DNA of 64,000 bases from Priestia filamentosa (GTDB lineage: Bacteria > Bacillota > Bacilli > Bacillales > Bacillaceae_H). The notes under the pieces are model-generated. The model searched no databases. It saw nothing but the letters and a program-made list of their open reading frames with translations, and was not told the DNA's origin. Both the position numbers and the translations under genes were made by a program. Positions within the stretch are counted from its first letter, which is position 1. Each line of letters begins with the position of its first letter. Positions 15,481-23,896 of this stretch are shown here, in pieces. The stretch spans positions 186,001 to 250,000 of the forward strand of contig NZ_FXAJ01000004.1 of NCBI RefSeq assembly GCF_900177535.1, read 5' to 3'.

Positions 15481-17752
15481 AAAATAAACCTTTGAGGAAG
15501 CGGGATGGATGGGCTTTCTTTCCTCTACGGTGTTCTGGTATCGACAGAAAAAGAGATTGTTTAGCTCGTGTCATCGCTACATAAAGAAGCCTTCTTTCTT
15601 CTTCAAGGGGGGCCTCGTCTCCATTTCGATAAGCATCAAGAGCATAGTCATGAGGGAGAGCTCCATCAACAACTCCTAATATATATACATGGTTATATTC
15701 AAGACCTTTTGCACGGTGAATAGTTGTAAGTGTAATCGAAGAAGGAAATGTTTTGCTAAGTTTCTTCATTTCCTCATTCATTGCTTTCATGTGATCAGCA
15801 TGTTCTATAAATTGTTTTACAGTGTTAAATTTTTTCGCCACAACTTTTAAATCCCGAATATCATCAGAACCTTTTTCAATAGCATTTCCTTCATTGCCAC
15901 GCTTTTTTACAAACTGATTAAAGCCCATTTCTTTTTCAATAATATCAATTGCTCCAAGAGGAGAACGATTTTTTAATGTTGAAAACAGCGGAACAAGCTT
16001 CATAAGCTTTCGTTTTTGAAAACTTTGAAGGTTTGTTAAATGGATAAGCGCTTCTACATATGAACAATCATGCAAAATGCTCAATGCTTTTACATCATTC
16101 AAAGCAGAAGCTTTTAAAAATAAGGCAGGTAAAAGTTGGCCTAAGGCTTCCTGGTCGTTCTCATTTATACTCAATCGTAAGAAGGCAAGCATTGCTTTGA
16201 TCATACGTCTGTTATAGAAAGAATCTGCACCATAATCAATTGAAAAAGGTAAATTAGAAGATGAGAGTCGTTCAAAGAGAGCTCTTGACATCGTATGTGT
16301 GCGATATAGAATGGCAAAATCACTAGGGTCTGCTCCCTGTTCGATCTTTTCTTTAATATCCGTTACGATCATTGTTGCTTCTTCTTCTTCATCATAAGGA
16401 GAAAATGAAAGCGGAGTGAACTCATTTTCAAACTGAGCGCGCATTTTTTTAGTATAGCGATCTTTGTTTCGCTTAATTACCGCATTTGCTCCGTCAACAA
16501 TAGCATGACTTGAACGATAGTTTTCACTAAGTGTAACAATCTGGGTGCCATTATTGTCATTACTAAAGTTTCGAATAAAACTTGGATTACTTCCACGAAA
16601 CGCATAAATGGATTGATCATCATCGCCAACAACACAGATATTTTGAGATTTTGCACTTAAAAGCTTCATGATTTCGTATTGCACAAGATTAATATCTTGA
16701 AATTCATCAACTAGAAAGTAGTGAAAGCGGTCTTGATAATAAGAACGAATTTCTTCATTTTCTTTTAAAAGCTCATAGCAACCTAGAAGCATGTCATCAA
16801 AATCAAACATTCCTTGCTCTATTCGCATTTCTTCATAGCGTCTGTAAAGATATTGAACATCTTTTTCCCATTGATTCTCAGGCTTAACATCACTCGGTAA
16901 GATGAGGGTGTTTTTCCAATAGCTTATTTCGTTTAAAGCTTGGTCAAAAGGAAACTGTTCTTCTTCAATATCAAGCTCTCGTGTTGCTATTTTTACAAAC
17001 TTTTCGCGTTGCCATTCCCACTTCATTAGACGGTCGTTTCGCCACTCTTGTGGCTTATGATAGCTTAATATTCTATAAAAAATACTGTGAAATGTTCCAA
17101 CTACCATCTTCCCTATCATGGAAGATTGAATACCCTCATATGAACGAAGCCGCTCTTTCATCTCTTGAGCTGCTTTTGTTGTAAACGTTACAAGCATAAT
17201 GGAAGATGGATCTACTTTCTTCTCCGCGAGCAGGTAGGCAGCACGTGCTGTGAGAACTCGTGTTTTTCCACTTCCAGCTCCAGCCAGAACAAGCAACGGA
17301 CCCTCTGTCTTTTTTACCGCTTCTTCCTGCTGTATATCAAGAGACAACCCAGCATAATTAATAACCGTGCCTCTCCGTGTTTTGAAGGAACTTTGAGAAA
17401 CAAGCGCTTTTGTTTTTGTGAAAGGCACATCAACAGTTGCTGTATTGCCACTAATTGTTCTACTTGTAGGTAAGCGAAATCCAGCACTTTCACGGTAGAC
17501 AGGTTTTGTTTCTTTTACAACCTTTTTTTGCACCTTTTCTTCTATGCTTTTTATACATTCAGGACGTTCATAAGGTTTTAAAGAATGATAAAAATAAGGT
17601 TTTTTTTCCATCCCTATATAAAGCTTTACACTTTCATGACAGTGAGCGCATGTAATGAGTCCACGCTGACTTTCTTCATACAAAGATTGATAAAGCTCTC
17701 TTTTCATTGTTGAAAGTGAAATCATTTCATTTTGATAAATGGCTTGATTCAT
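15479..17752 (-). CDS. yjcD: UvrD/PcrA-like superfamily 1 DNA helicase YjcD
   Basis: 3'-5' helicase, 757 residues. Residues 1-130 are a lead-in with a Cys cluster (CAHCHES) found in YjcD. Walker A GAGSGKT is at 158-164, then FHSIFYRIL, DEFQDIN (Walker B), VVGDDDQSIYAFRG (motif III), ENYRSS (motif IV), TTIHRAKGLE (motif V) and VAMTRAKQSL (motif VI), so all SF1A motifs are intact. Length matches B. subtilis YjcD. Its cellular task is unknown; a repair or replication-restart role is the family expectation. Convergent with spoVIF. Confidence 0.92.
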   Translation of the reverse strand: MNQAIYQNEMISLSTMKRELYQSLYEESQRGLITCAHCHESVKLYIGMEKKPYFYHSLKPYERPECIKSIEEKVQKKVVKETKPVYRESAGFRLPTSRTISGNTATVDVPFTKTKALVSQSSFKTRRGTVINYAGLSLDIQQEEAVKKTEGPLLVLAGAGSGKTRVLTARAAYLLAEKKVDPSSIMLVTFTTKAAQEMKERLRSYEGIQSSMIGKMVVGTFHSIFYRILSYHKPQEWRNDRLMKWEWQREKFVKIATRELDIEEEQFPFDQALNEISYWKNTLILPSDVKPENQWEKDVQYLYRRYEEMRIEQGMFDFDDMLLGCYELLKENEEIRSYYQDRFHYFLVDEFQDINLVQYEIMKLLSAKSQNICVVGDDDQSIYAFRGSNPSFIRNFSNDNNGTQIVTLSENYRSSHAIVDGANAVIKRNKDRYTKKMRAQFENEFTPLSFSPYDEEEEATMIVTDIKEKIEQGADPSDFAILYRTHTMSRALFERLSSSNLPFSIDYGADSFYNRRMIKAMLAFLRLSINENDQEALGQLLPALFLKASALNDVKALSILHDCSYVEALIHLTNLQSFQKRKLMKLVPLFSTLKNRSPLGAIDIIEKEMGFNQFVKKRGNEGNAIEKGSDDIRDLKVVAKKFNTVKQFIEHADHMKAMNEEMKKLSKTFPSSITLTTIHRAKGLEYNHVYILGVVDGALPHDYALDAYRNGDEAPLEEERRLLYVAMTRAKQSLFLSIPEHRRGKKAHPSRFLKGLF

Positions 17753-17905
17753 GAAATAGTCTCCTCACTTTGCACTTATCTAAACATTATAATCAAACTT
17801 CATCATATCAGAATGGAAAGGAGAACGAAAGAATAACAGTATTTTAAGAGGATTAGAAAGAAACAAATGAGGGCAAATAATAGGGAAGAATAGGAGGGAG
17901 AAAGC

Positions 17906-18139
17906 GTGGGATATATTTTACCAATTGAAAATTACACGTACCTTCAATACACTAATAGAACACTAAAAGGTTATAAGGGCAGAGCAGTGCATAAAATAGT
18001 TCCAACACAAGCTTTATACGGAAGTAATGAAAGATTTCAAAAAGAAGAAATAGAAATGAGAAGACAAAAGAATATGGAAATACAAAAGACGATAAGTGAA
18101 ATAACTGGAAAAGGAAAGTTCTTTAACAATCTTGTATAA
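17906..18139 (+). CDS. 77-residue conserved protein of unknown function
   Basis: MGYILPIENYTYLQYTNR start, then a basic helix (residues 48-70). Start GTG 17906 with AGGAGGGAG 6-7 bases upstream. The N-terminal phrase ILPIxxYxYxQY looks familiar from short Bacillus proteins but I cannot attach a name. No membrane segment or metal motif. It has its own space after the divergent yjcD and no clear terminator. Confidence 0.6.
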   Translation: MGYILPIENYTYLQYTNRTLKGYKGRAVHKIVPTQALYGSNERFQKEEIEMRRQKNMEIQKTISEITGKGKFFNNLV

Positions 18140-18321
18140 AGAGGGGAACATAAGGAAGCTTTAAACTCATTTTAAAGAATATTTCAGGAAAAAATTTACT
18201 TTTTATAGTAACTAATACTTGTAATTAACATCGAAAACATATTATCATATAGGATGTTACTAGTAGCATGACATTTTGTGGAATTTAAGAGATAGTTTGA
18301 TAAGAGTAAGGAGATTTTGCA

Positions 18322-18435
18322 ATGAAAAGCGTACATAATCTTTTTTATTATTTTGTTCAGAGTTTTAAAGTTTCAGCAGCATTGCTTGTTTTTGTAGGAG
18401 CCTTTTTTATGTTTAAAATCAAAAAAGCACGGTAG
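18322..18435 (+). CDS. 37-residue single-pass membrane microprotein
   Basis: MKSVHNLFYYFVQSFK, then a hydrophobic helix (SAALLVFVGAFFMF) and the basic tail KIKKAR. AAGGAG lies 8 bases before the ATG. Its stop codon is embedded in a 16-bp perfect terminator stem, which supports a real, tightly delimited gene. No family recognised. Confidence 0.65.
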   Translation: MKSVHNLFYYFVQSFKVSAALLVFVGAFFMFKIKKAR

Positions 18436-18477
18436 CATCCCTGTAAGATTAGGGATGCTACCGTGCCTTCTTTTTTT
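18427..18477. terminator. Very strong terminator between the membrane microprotein and yjcG
   Basis: GCACGGTAGCATCCCT (18427-18442) pairs perfectly with AGGGATGCTACCGTGC (18451-18466); TTCTTTTTTT follows. Confidence 0.95.
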
Positions 18478-18483
18478 ATGATG

Positions 18484-18999
18484 TTATTCGTGTCCAAAAC
18501 GAAATGTTTCATAAACCGTCCATGAACCATTATCAAGTTGGTAAAGAAGATGAAAACGATCAATAACTTCTTCATGATTAATATCAACTAGTTTAAGTTG
18601 ACTGTATACATCAAGATGTTCATCATCTGATAGGTTTTGCCCAATTGTAATGTGAGGAATATATGAATATTCTACTTCTTGAGCAAGAGGTCCGCTATGA
18701 AGGTGCTCGTATAGCGTTTTTAATTCATCATTTTTTTCAACTTTTAAATAAACTGTATTATTTGCAGGAGAAAAAGAACTAACTTTAGTGACATTAATAG
18801 TGATTGGCTTGAGTTTATGAGCGATATCACGAAATGTAGGAATTAACGTCTCAAGCTCCTCATTAGACGTTTCAAATTGTTCTTTAACTGTAATATGTGG
18901 CGGGATTAGAGCATATCTAGCATCATAGCGTTTTCGATAAGAGTTTGCAGTATCCTGTAATTTTTTTGATGGAAATAAAACAACTCCGTATTTCATCAT
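18484..18999 (-). CDS. yjcG: 2H phosphoesterase-like protein YjcG
   Basis: LigT/2'-5' RNA ligase fold, 171 residues, the same length as B. subtilis YjcG. The two catalytic His-x-Thr motifs are in [10 protein letters not shown] (near residue 35) and [10 protein letters not shown] (near 115). These proteins act on cyclic phosphates or RNA ends; the substrate here is unknown. yjcG and yjcH are adjacent on the same strand in B. subtilis as well; here a gap of 90 bases separates them. Confidence 0.9.
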   Translation of the reverse strand: MMKYGVVLFPSKKLQDTANSYRKRYDARYALIPPHITVKEQFETSNEELETLIPTFRDIAHKLKPITINVTKVSSFSPANNTVYLKVEKNDELKTLYEHLHSGPLAQEVEYSYIPHITIGQNLSDDEHLDVYSQLKLVDINHEEVIDRFHLLYQLDNGSWTVYETFRFGHE

Positions 19000-19088
19000 A
19001 CAGTCCCTCCTTAAATTGTATAAAGATGCAGTTTCTTGTTAATTATAGCAAATTTCTGAAAAACATTATATTCTCAAAAGTATGTTGG

Positions 19089-19814
19089 TTAACTTAACAT
19101 TTTTCTTAAAGCGCGAGGCATATCTTTCTGCCAATATCTCCACGTATGGTTTCCTTCCATCTCTTCATAAAAGTAAGAAAATCCTTTTGCACTAAGAAGT
19201 TGATAAAGGTCTCTGTTAGGTGTTAGGAAGTCAGCAATTTTCTTGTCTGTTGTCTTCACTTCTGTCTCCTGAAGGCCAATTGTATGATAAATATGTAAGG
19301 CATTTGGAGAAGAAAAGTCAGCAACTTTATTTAGAAGCGTTTCATTTACAAGTGGTGACTGAGCCACAACTTTGTTAAATGTGTGAGGATATTGAAGTGC
19401 TGTTAATAAAGAAACTGTTCCACCTAACGAATCTCCAATAAGTGTTCTTGTTCCTCCCATTTTATGAGTTGGAAGAAGGTCGTCTAAATAAGAAAGGAGT
19501 TCATGAGCTAAAAATCGAACGTATTGTTCAACTTTTTCTCCATCAGGATGATACATTTTGCGTCGCTCATCTACTGATTTATAAGGAATACCCACTGCAA
19601 TTGTTGGTTCAATTTCCTCTTCCTCAGACAATTCATCAAGCGCCCGTGATAGCTTTCCAAACATAAAATAATCTTTCCCATCTTGAGCAATTAATAAGGA
19701 ATATTTATAAAGTGGAGAATATGTTTTTGGAAGATATAAAAGCAGCGTCATTTCTTCCTGAAGTTCTTCACTATAAAACGTTAGTTCCTCAATTTTTCCA
19801 GGGCGATAATCCAT
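19089..19814 (-). CDS. yjcH: Esterase-family alpha/beta hydrolase YjcH
   Basis: 241 residues, esterase D / enterochelin-esterase-like. The nucleophile elbow is in LIGDSLGGTVSLL (GxSxG form GDSLG); LLIAQDGKDYF near residue 40 is the oxyanion side, and the terminal GNHTWRYW supplies the catalytic His. No signal peptide, so it acts in the cytosol. Substrate unknown. Confidence 0.87.
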   Translation of the reverse strand: MDYRPGKIEELTFYSEELQEEMTLLLYLPKTYSPLYKYSLLIAQDGKDYFMFGKLSRALDELSEEEEIEPTIAVGIPYKSVDERRKMYHPDGEKVEQYVRFLAHELLSYLDDLLPTHKMGGTRTLIGDSLGGTVSLLTALQYPHTFNKVVAQSPLVNETLLNKVADFSSPNALHIYHTIGLQETEVKTTDKKIADFLTPNRDLYQLLSAKGFSYFYEEMEGNHTWRYWQKDMPRALRKMLS

Positions 19815-19991
19815 TAAAAATCCTCCAAACTTGAAAGCGTTACCTTTATTTTATCACAGGAAAAGCAGCGGGGGAAAGCGGTGTGTGCTGTTTTTCGTTT
19901 GTCCTTCTGTCGTATTCTTTTCACTCCCTTTTTCACATGATACAATGAAAAAGAAACACCTTACTGCGTTCATAAGAGGAGGAACTACATA

Positions 19992-20522
19992 GTGAAAAAA
20001 AACCCTTTTGTTTCAAGCAAAGAAATTACAGAAGCAACCTTCAATTTATTAAAAGAACGTGGCGTCACTGTTGTGGATATAGCCGAAATTGTTTTTGAAA
20101 TGCAAAAGCCCTACAATGATAAGCTAACAATCGAAGAATGCGTTACAAGTGTTGAAAGAGTTCTCACAAAAAGAGAAATTCAGCACGCTATTCTTGTTGG
20201 AGTTGAGCTTGATAAGCTTGCTGAAAAGGGGATGTTATCAGAGCCGCTTCAAACGATTGTAGAACAAGATGAGGGGCTGTTTGGTGTTGATGAAACAATT
20301 GCTTTTGGGGCCACATTAACATACGGAAGTATTGGTGTTACAACATTCGGTCATCTTGATAAGTGTAAAATTGGTATTATTAATAAACTTGATACAGATA
20401 AAAAGAGAGGCGTTAATACGTTTCTTGATGATCTTGTCGCAAGCGTTGCGGCAAGTGCAGCAAGTCGTCTTGCTCACAAACAACGTGATTTGCTTGAAGA
20501 AGAACAAGAACGAGTTAATTAA
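19992..20522 (+). CDS. pgpA: Phosphatidylglycerophosphatase A-like protein (YutG type)
   Basis: 176 residues. Similar to the Bacillus YutG/PgpA group, which removes the phosphate from phosphatidylglycerophosphate in phospholipid synthesis: note ELLKERGVT-like LLKERGVTVVDIAEIV, LTIEECVTSVERVLTKREI and FLDDLVASVAASAASRL. Unlike E. coli PgpA it has no strong membrane segments, as is usual for this soluble group. Start GTG 19992 with AGAGGAGG 8-9 bases upstream; a bidirectional terminator follows. Confidence 0.78.
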   Translation: MKKNPFVSSKEITEATFNLLKERGVTVVDIAEIVFEMQKPYNDKLTIEECVTSVERVLTKREIQHAILVGVELDKLAEKGMLSEPLQTIVEQDEGLFGVDETIAFGATLTYGSIGVTTFGHLDKCKIGIINKLDTDKKRGVNTFLDDLVASVAASAASRLAHKQRDLLEEEQERVN

Positions 20523-20525
20523 TAA

Positions 20526-20560
20526 AAAGATCATCCTAATTTTGTTAGGATGATCTTTTT
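20526..20560. terminator. Bidirectional terminator after pgpA
   Basis: AAAGATCATCCTAA (20526-20539) pairs with TTAGGATGATCTTT (20545-20558), with A- and T-runs on both sides; it also serves the convergent acetyltransferase gene. Confidence 0.93.
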
Positions 20561-20561
20561 A

Positions 20562-21032
20562 TTAATGGAGTTCATAAGACATTAATTTTCCAATTTCTTT
20601 CATACCAAGGCGGTTATAAAAAGCAACAGCATTTTGATTAAATGACCACACATTAAGATGAATTGTCCTTGCTTTATTTTGTATAGCCCATTTCTTTACT
20701 TCTTCAAACAGTTTACGTCCAATGCCGCTCTTTTGATGAGAAGTATCAACGCCTAAGTAGTACATGTAAGCAGCACGCGAACTAGAACGTCCAATTCCAG
20801 AACTAGTTGCCGTAAGTTCAGTTATTGAATATCCAATAAGTTTTCCATACTCTTCAGCCACCAGTATGTGAAAGTTAGAACCATGAATCATTGTCTGATA
20901 ATCAGGGTAGGGGATGACTGTTCGCGATATAGAAAAAAGCTCTGGAAGTGCATTAGCATGCATACGCTGTGACTCAAATAAAAGCGTGTTTAGGGCTCTA
21001 AAGTCTACAAGTGTTGCTTTTCGAAAGTTCAT
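20562..21032 (-). CDS. GNAT-family N-acetyltransferase
   Basis: Acetyl-CoA-dependent transferase, 156 residues from ATG 21032, which has GAGGAG 6 bases upstream. A longer open frame to 21200 adds an implausible basic/hydrophobic stretch overlapping the next gene. MNFRKATLVDFRAL is a typical GNAT start; YYLGVDTSHQKSGIGRKLFEEV holds the acetyl-CoA loop (QKSGIGRKL, the Q/RxxGxG/A motif), and VAFYNRLGMKEIGKLM is the usual C-terminal motif B. The substrate is unknown. Confidence 0.88.
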   Translation of the reverse strand: MNFRKATLVDFRALNTLLFESQRMHANALPELFSISRTVIPYPDYQTMIHGSNFHILVAEEYGKLIGYSITELTATSSGIGRSSSRAAYMYYLGVDTSHQKSGIGRKLFEEVKKWAIQNKARTIHLNVWSFNQNAVAFYNRLGMKEIGKLMSYELH

Positions 21033-21102
21033 AACCGTCTCCTCTCCGTGTTCATCCCAAGATAAAACAGTATATGAGTAAAAGCCAAATAGGGTGTTAA
21101 GT

Positions 21103-21855
21103 TTATAAAGAAGAGGAAGGAATATGAAAGTAAGTTTGTAAAATATGAAAAAACTGATCTTCTTTGAATGTTTTTTTCGTTTTGGTTTCTTCATGCGCAA
21201 TTGTTAGCGTATTATCAGAGAGTGTTACACGTCCTCTTGGCGTAGCGATTGTTACAATTCTACGACCTGTAAAAGGAGAAGTAGGAGACGTTTGAGTAAA
21301 GATACAGGCTTCTTTAAAGGAATCTGCAGCTTTTTCTTCTGTAGAGAAGAGATATTTTGTTATCCATTTTCCATTCAGCTTTTTTTGTAAGCAAAAGTGT
21401 TGCTGAGACTTGGAAATTCGATGTGTTCCACTAACATCGCGAACCATTTCACCTGAAAGAGGCAGTGGTTGCCGAACTGAATCTCCAAATCCAACATCAA
21501 CAAGATATTCTTTTCCATTAAGAAGAACGAGCGTTGTAGCATGGCTTTCTTCTCTAAATGCTTTTCCTTGTTCATCTTGAACAGTGGCGCTAAGAAGTTT
21601 TGCTTGAAATCCGATTTCTTGTAAAAAAGCACAAAAGAGACTATTTAGCTCATAGCAAAACCCACCACGATTTTTCTCAATGATTTTATGAAAAAGAACA
21701 TCTTCATTTAACACAATCTCTTTTTTATAGACAACATCTAAATTTTCAAACGGAATATGAAAAAGATGCTGTTGTTGTAAATAAGTTAGATAAACGAGCG
21801 TGCGCTCTTGTTTAAATACGGCATGAATTCTCTCTAAATAGCGTTCAATATTCAT
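21103..21855 (-). CDS. nat: Arylamine N-acetyltransferase
   Basis: Transfers acetyl from acetyl-CoA to arylamines through a Cys-His-Asp triad. All three are visible: Cys in NRGGFCYELN, His in EESHATTLV, Asp in LVDVGFGDS. MNIERYLERI begins at ATG 21855, preceded by AAGGGGG at suitable distance; the upstream 17 residues of the open frame are not needed. About 250 residues, slightly shorter than the 255-280 typical for bacterial NATs. It lies upstream of the GNAT gene on the same strand, 70 bases apart, perhaps as a small detoxification unit. Confidence 0.9.
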   Translation of the reverse strand: MNIERYLERIHAVFKQERTLVYLTYLQQQHLFHIPFENLDVVYKKEIVLNEDVLFHKIIEKNRGGFCYELNSLFCAFLQEIGFQAKLLSATVQDEQGKAFREESHATTLVLLNGKEYLVDVGFGDSVRQPLPLSGEMVRDVSGTHRISKSQQHFCLQKKLNGKWITKYLFSTEEKAADSFKEACIFTQTSPTSPFTGRRIVTIATPRGRVTLSDNTLTIAHEETKTKKTFKEDQFFHILQTYFHIPSSSL

Positions 21856-21925
21856 ACAAAAGCCCCCTTTTGTTAACAGCCGTTCTTTTATAAGAATATC
21901 AAACACTGACTAATTTTGTCATATA

Positions 21926-21959
21926 AAAAAGGAACAGAGAAGGGCTCTGTTCCTTTTTT
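21926..21959. terminator. Terminator between nat and the 45-residue gene
   Basis: AAGGAACAGAG and CTCTGTTCCTT form an 11-bp stem with A-run before and T-run after, so it can act in both directions; it ends the minus-strand microprotein gene. Confidence 0.88.
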
Positions 21960-22095
21960 ATTTCTTTTCTTCATAGGCAATCAATACAATATGCTCATTT
22001 AAAGAAGAAGCAATTTCTTGTTCAAGCTGCTGAACTTTTTCAAGCTGAACTTTTGATAATTCCGCAACTGGGTAACCTTCATATTTTTTGTCCAT
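21958..22095 (-). CDS. 45-residue soluble microprotein, function unknown
   Basis: MDKKYEGYPVAELSKVQLEK-type N-terminus followed by an amphipathic helix and the tail LIAYEEKK. GAGGG lies 6 bases before the ATG at 22095, and a strong terminator directly follows the stop. No family recognised. A longer minus-strand frame nearby (21999-22217) is in another phase and is a shadow. Confidence 0.6.
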   Translation of the reverse strand: MDKKYEGYPVAELSKVQLEKVQQLEQEIASSLNEHIVLIAYEEKK

Positions 22096-22238
22096 TTTAA
22101 TCCCTCGTTTTCTAAAGTAAGAAAGCCATTTATTAGAATATCCGAGGTGTTAATTTTTATCCGGAATTTTTTGTATAAAAATAAGGAAACTGTACAGTCT
22201 ATGAAATGGATAAACATAACAACATGGAGGTTTTTACA

Positions 22239-22589
22239 ATGAAAAAATGGCTTTTAATTCTCGCAGCATCTCTACTCGCAAGTTTTGGTCTTACTGCTTG
22301 TAACAATAACGGAAATGACGATAATAATCAGCAGGAAGAAAACGACGTGACCGATGATAATGGCACAGATAATGAGAATAATGATGAAAACATGGACGAG
22401 AACATGAATAATGAAGATACGAACACTACAGATGATAATACAGACAATGATAATGATGGAAATACAAATGATGCAGACGACAATGACAATATTGACGATG
22501 ATGCAAATATTAATGACGATGGCGCTGATAACAATGATGATCCTAATTACAGCGGTGACGAGAATAAAAAAGATGATGACAACAAGTAA
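22239..22589 (+). CDS. Small lipoprotein with an Asp/Asn-rich acidic tail
   Basis: 116 residues from ATG 22239 (GGAGG nearby upstream). Residues 1-20 are a lipoprotein signal (MKKWLLILAASLLASF, then GLTAC lipobox). Everything after the Cys is low complexity: Asp, Asn, Glu and Thr, with no hydrophobic core, so the mature part is disordered and strongly negative. Such tails on the outer face of the membrane might bind cations or space a surface anchor; that is inference. Closed by a good terminator. Confidence 0.75.
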   Translation: MKKWLLILAASLLASFGLTACNNNGNDDNNQQEENDVTDDNGTDNENNDENMDENMNNEDTNTTDDNTDNDNDGNTNDADDNDNIDDDANINDDGADNNDDPNYSGDENKKDDDNK

Positions 22590-22593
22590 GAAA

Positions 22594-22623
22594 AAAAGGC
22601 TGACTAACACTCAGCCTTTTTTC
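22594..22623 (+). terminator. Intrinsic terminator after the acidic lipoprotein gene
   Basis: AAAAGGCTGA (22594-22603) pairs with TCAGCCTTTT (22611-22620), then further T residues. Confidence 0.9.
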
Positions 22624-22667
22624 TCTTTTAGGACTGTCTCCTATTTTGTGAGCTGCGTATAAAAAGG

Positions 22668-22696
22668 TTGACAATAAGGGAAGCAATCCATAAAAT
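22668..22696 (+). promoter_or_regulatory. Promoter of tRNA-Val
   Basis: TTGACA (22668-22673) and TAAAAT (22691-22696) are separated by exactly 17 bases, and the tRNA begins 18 bases after the -10. Confidence 0.85.
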
Positions 22697-22713
22697 TAAG
22701 TCTATACTATGTT

Positions 22714-22785
22714 GATCTGATAGTTCAGCGGGAGAACACTACCTTGACAGGGTAGGGGTCGGGGGTTCGAATCCCTCTCAGGTCA
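22714..22785 (+). tRNA. tRNA-Val (anticodon GAC), integration target of the satellite
   Basis: A complete cloverleaf can be drawn by hand: acceptor GATCTGA with TCAGGTC (one U-G pair), D stem GTTC/GAAC, anticodon stem CTACC/GGTAG with loop TTGACAG (anticodon GAC), T stem GGGGG/CCCTC-like with loop TTCGAAT, discriminator A. CCA is not encoded. Integration preserves the mature tRNA sequence, because the element carries the 3' 48 bases. Its natural terminator is now 16 kb away at 38877-38912. Confidence 0.93.
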
Positions 22786-22800
22786 TTACCAAAAGCGTAT
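22738..22800 (+). repeat. attL, 63-bp direct repeat inside the tRNA-Val gene
   Basis: Begins in the anticodon arm (ACTACCTTGACAGGG) and continues through the tRNA end to AAAAGCGTAT. It is identical to 38824-38886; the next base on either side differs, which fixes the 63-bp core limits. Confidence 0.95.
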
Positions 22801-22870
22801 CAAGGGTTTAAGCGGATTTTAAACAACTGAAAATGTTGTGGTCGTGTACGAACCTGTTACGATCATTGGA

Positions 22871-22905
22871 AGTCACTTTGCAGATAATGCGAGGTGGCTT
22901 TTTTT
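22871..22905 (+). terminator. Element-supplied replacement terminator for tRNA-Val, overlapping int translation start
   Basis: AGTCAC (22871-22876) pairs with GTGGCT (22894-22899) with one G-U, and GCA/TGC form an inner stem around GATAA; seven T residues follow (22899-22905). The 3' arm contains the integrase ribosome site GAGGTG (22891-22896), and the T-run merges into the TTG start codon at 22904. Confidence 0.7.
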
Positions 22906-23821
22906 GTTGTTAAAATTTGCGATTCAAGATTTTTTAGACGATAGAGAGTTTAAAAATCTCTCTACTACTACAATTACCAACTACAAAGATATTCTTAAAC
23001 AATTTTTAGATTTCTGCAACGAGAATGAAGTCTTAAATGTTCAAGATATTACCCCTAATACAGTGAAGAAGTTTCTAATTCATTATCAGAAGAAAGGAAA
23101 CAATGTCACTACTACTAATTCTAAGCTTCAACGTATTAAAGCCTTTCTTAATTACATGATTGAGATTGAGGTTATTTCTAAGAGTCCTGCGGATAAGATT
23201 AGGCGTTCTAAAGAGGATATTAAGATTGAAGTGTTTACGGATTATCACATTAAAACTATGTTGAACTACTACAGACGCATAAAGCAACGAGAGAAGGCTT
23301 TCTTTGCCTATAGAGATTACTGTATGATAGTCACTTTGTTATCAAGTGGAATTAGATTAACAGAAATGTGCAATTTGAGATGGAATGATATTGATTTTAG
23401 AAATGAAACTTTAGGTGTACTAGGTAAGAACCGTAAATATGAAACAATTCCTTTAACGGATAAGTTAATTAAAGAACTATCTGCCTACAAAATGTATTGT
23501 GAACAAACAGTTGGTAAAGATGATGTGAATGAATTTGTATTTACTAATGTTTATAACAAGAAACTTACACCTGACGCAGTTAAAAGTATATTTAAAAGAC
23601 TATCAAGGGTTATGAATTTTAAAGATGTACGTTTATCTGCTCATACTTTTCGTCACACCTTTTGCCAACGTTGTATCCAGTCGGGAATGAGTACCTTTGC
23701 TATACAGAAGCTTATGAGACACAGCTCTATAGCAGTTACAGAGAAATACGCAGCGATGTGGGGGAATGATTTAAAAGAGCAAAATGATAAACATAATCCC
23801 CTTAACAATTTAGATATTTAA
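22904..23821 (+). CDS. int: Tyrosine recombinase (phage integrase family) of the satellite
   Basis: Catalyses integration and excision at the tRNA-Val att core. From TTG 22904 it has about 305 residues: an N-terminal SAM-like core-binding domain (FAIQDFLDDREFKNLS onward, residues 3-100) and a C-terminal catalytic domain. Active-site residues are visible: Arg in SSGIRLTEMCNL, Lys in LGKNRKYETI, His-x-x-Arg in SAHTFRHTF, His in LMRHSSIAVT and the Tyr nucleophile in EKYAAMW. TTG 22904 is preferred since GAGGTG lies 7-9 bases upstream; the longer frame from GTG 22838 encodes the terminator hairpin and is implausible. Its neighbour attL is 100 bases upstream, as usual. Confidence 0.93.
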   Translation: MLLKFAIQDFLDDREFKNLSTTTITNYKDILKQFLDFCNENEVLNVQDITPNTVKKFLIHYQKKGNNVTTTNSKLQRIKAFLNYMIEIEVISKSPADKIRRSKEDIKIEVFTDYHIKTMLNYYRRIKQREKAFFAYRDYCMIVTLLSSGIRLTEMCNLRWNDIDFRNETLGVLGKNRKYETIPLTDKLIKELSAYKMYCEQTVGKDDVNEFVFTNVYNKKLTPDAVKSIFKRLSRVMNFKDVRLSAHTFRHTFCQRCIQSGMSTFAIQKLMRHSSIAVTEKYAAMWGNDLKEQNDKHNPLNNLDI

Positions 23822-23855
23822 TCAACTGAAGACTTATGTAACGAGTAAACAAAAA

Positions 23856-23887
23856 AGAGGTAGGACGCTCACAACGTCTTACCCCTT
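23856..23887. terminator. Hairpin after int
   Basis: GGTAGGACG (23859-23867) pairs with CGTCTTACC (23875-23883). The T-run is better on the minus strand (CTCTTTTTTG), so on the plus strand this may be only a weak terminator. Confidence 0.5.
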
Positions 23888-23896
23888 TGTGACATT

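Noticed and set aside
20562-21200. Long N-terminal extension of the GNAT acetyltransferase
   Set aside because: The extra 56 residues overlap nat, lack a ribosome site and do not fit the family; ATG 21032 has a good one.
22411-22662. 83-codon frame over the acidic lipoprotein gene
   Set aside because: Shadow of the Asp/Asn-rich repeat in another phase (Met/Thr/Ile runs) and overlaps the terminator.
22838-22903. N-terminal extension of the integrase from GTG 22838
   Set aside because: It would translate the tRNA-flanking hairpin; no ribosome site precedes GTG, and the conserved integrase start fits TTG 22904.
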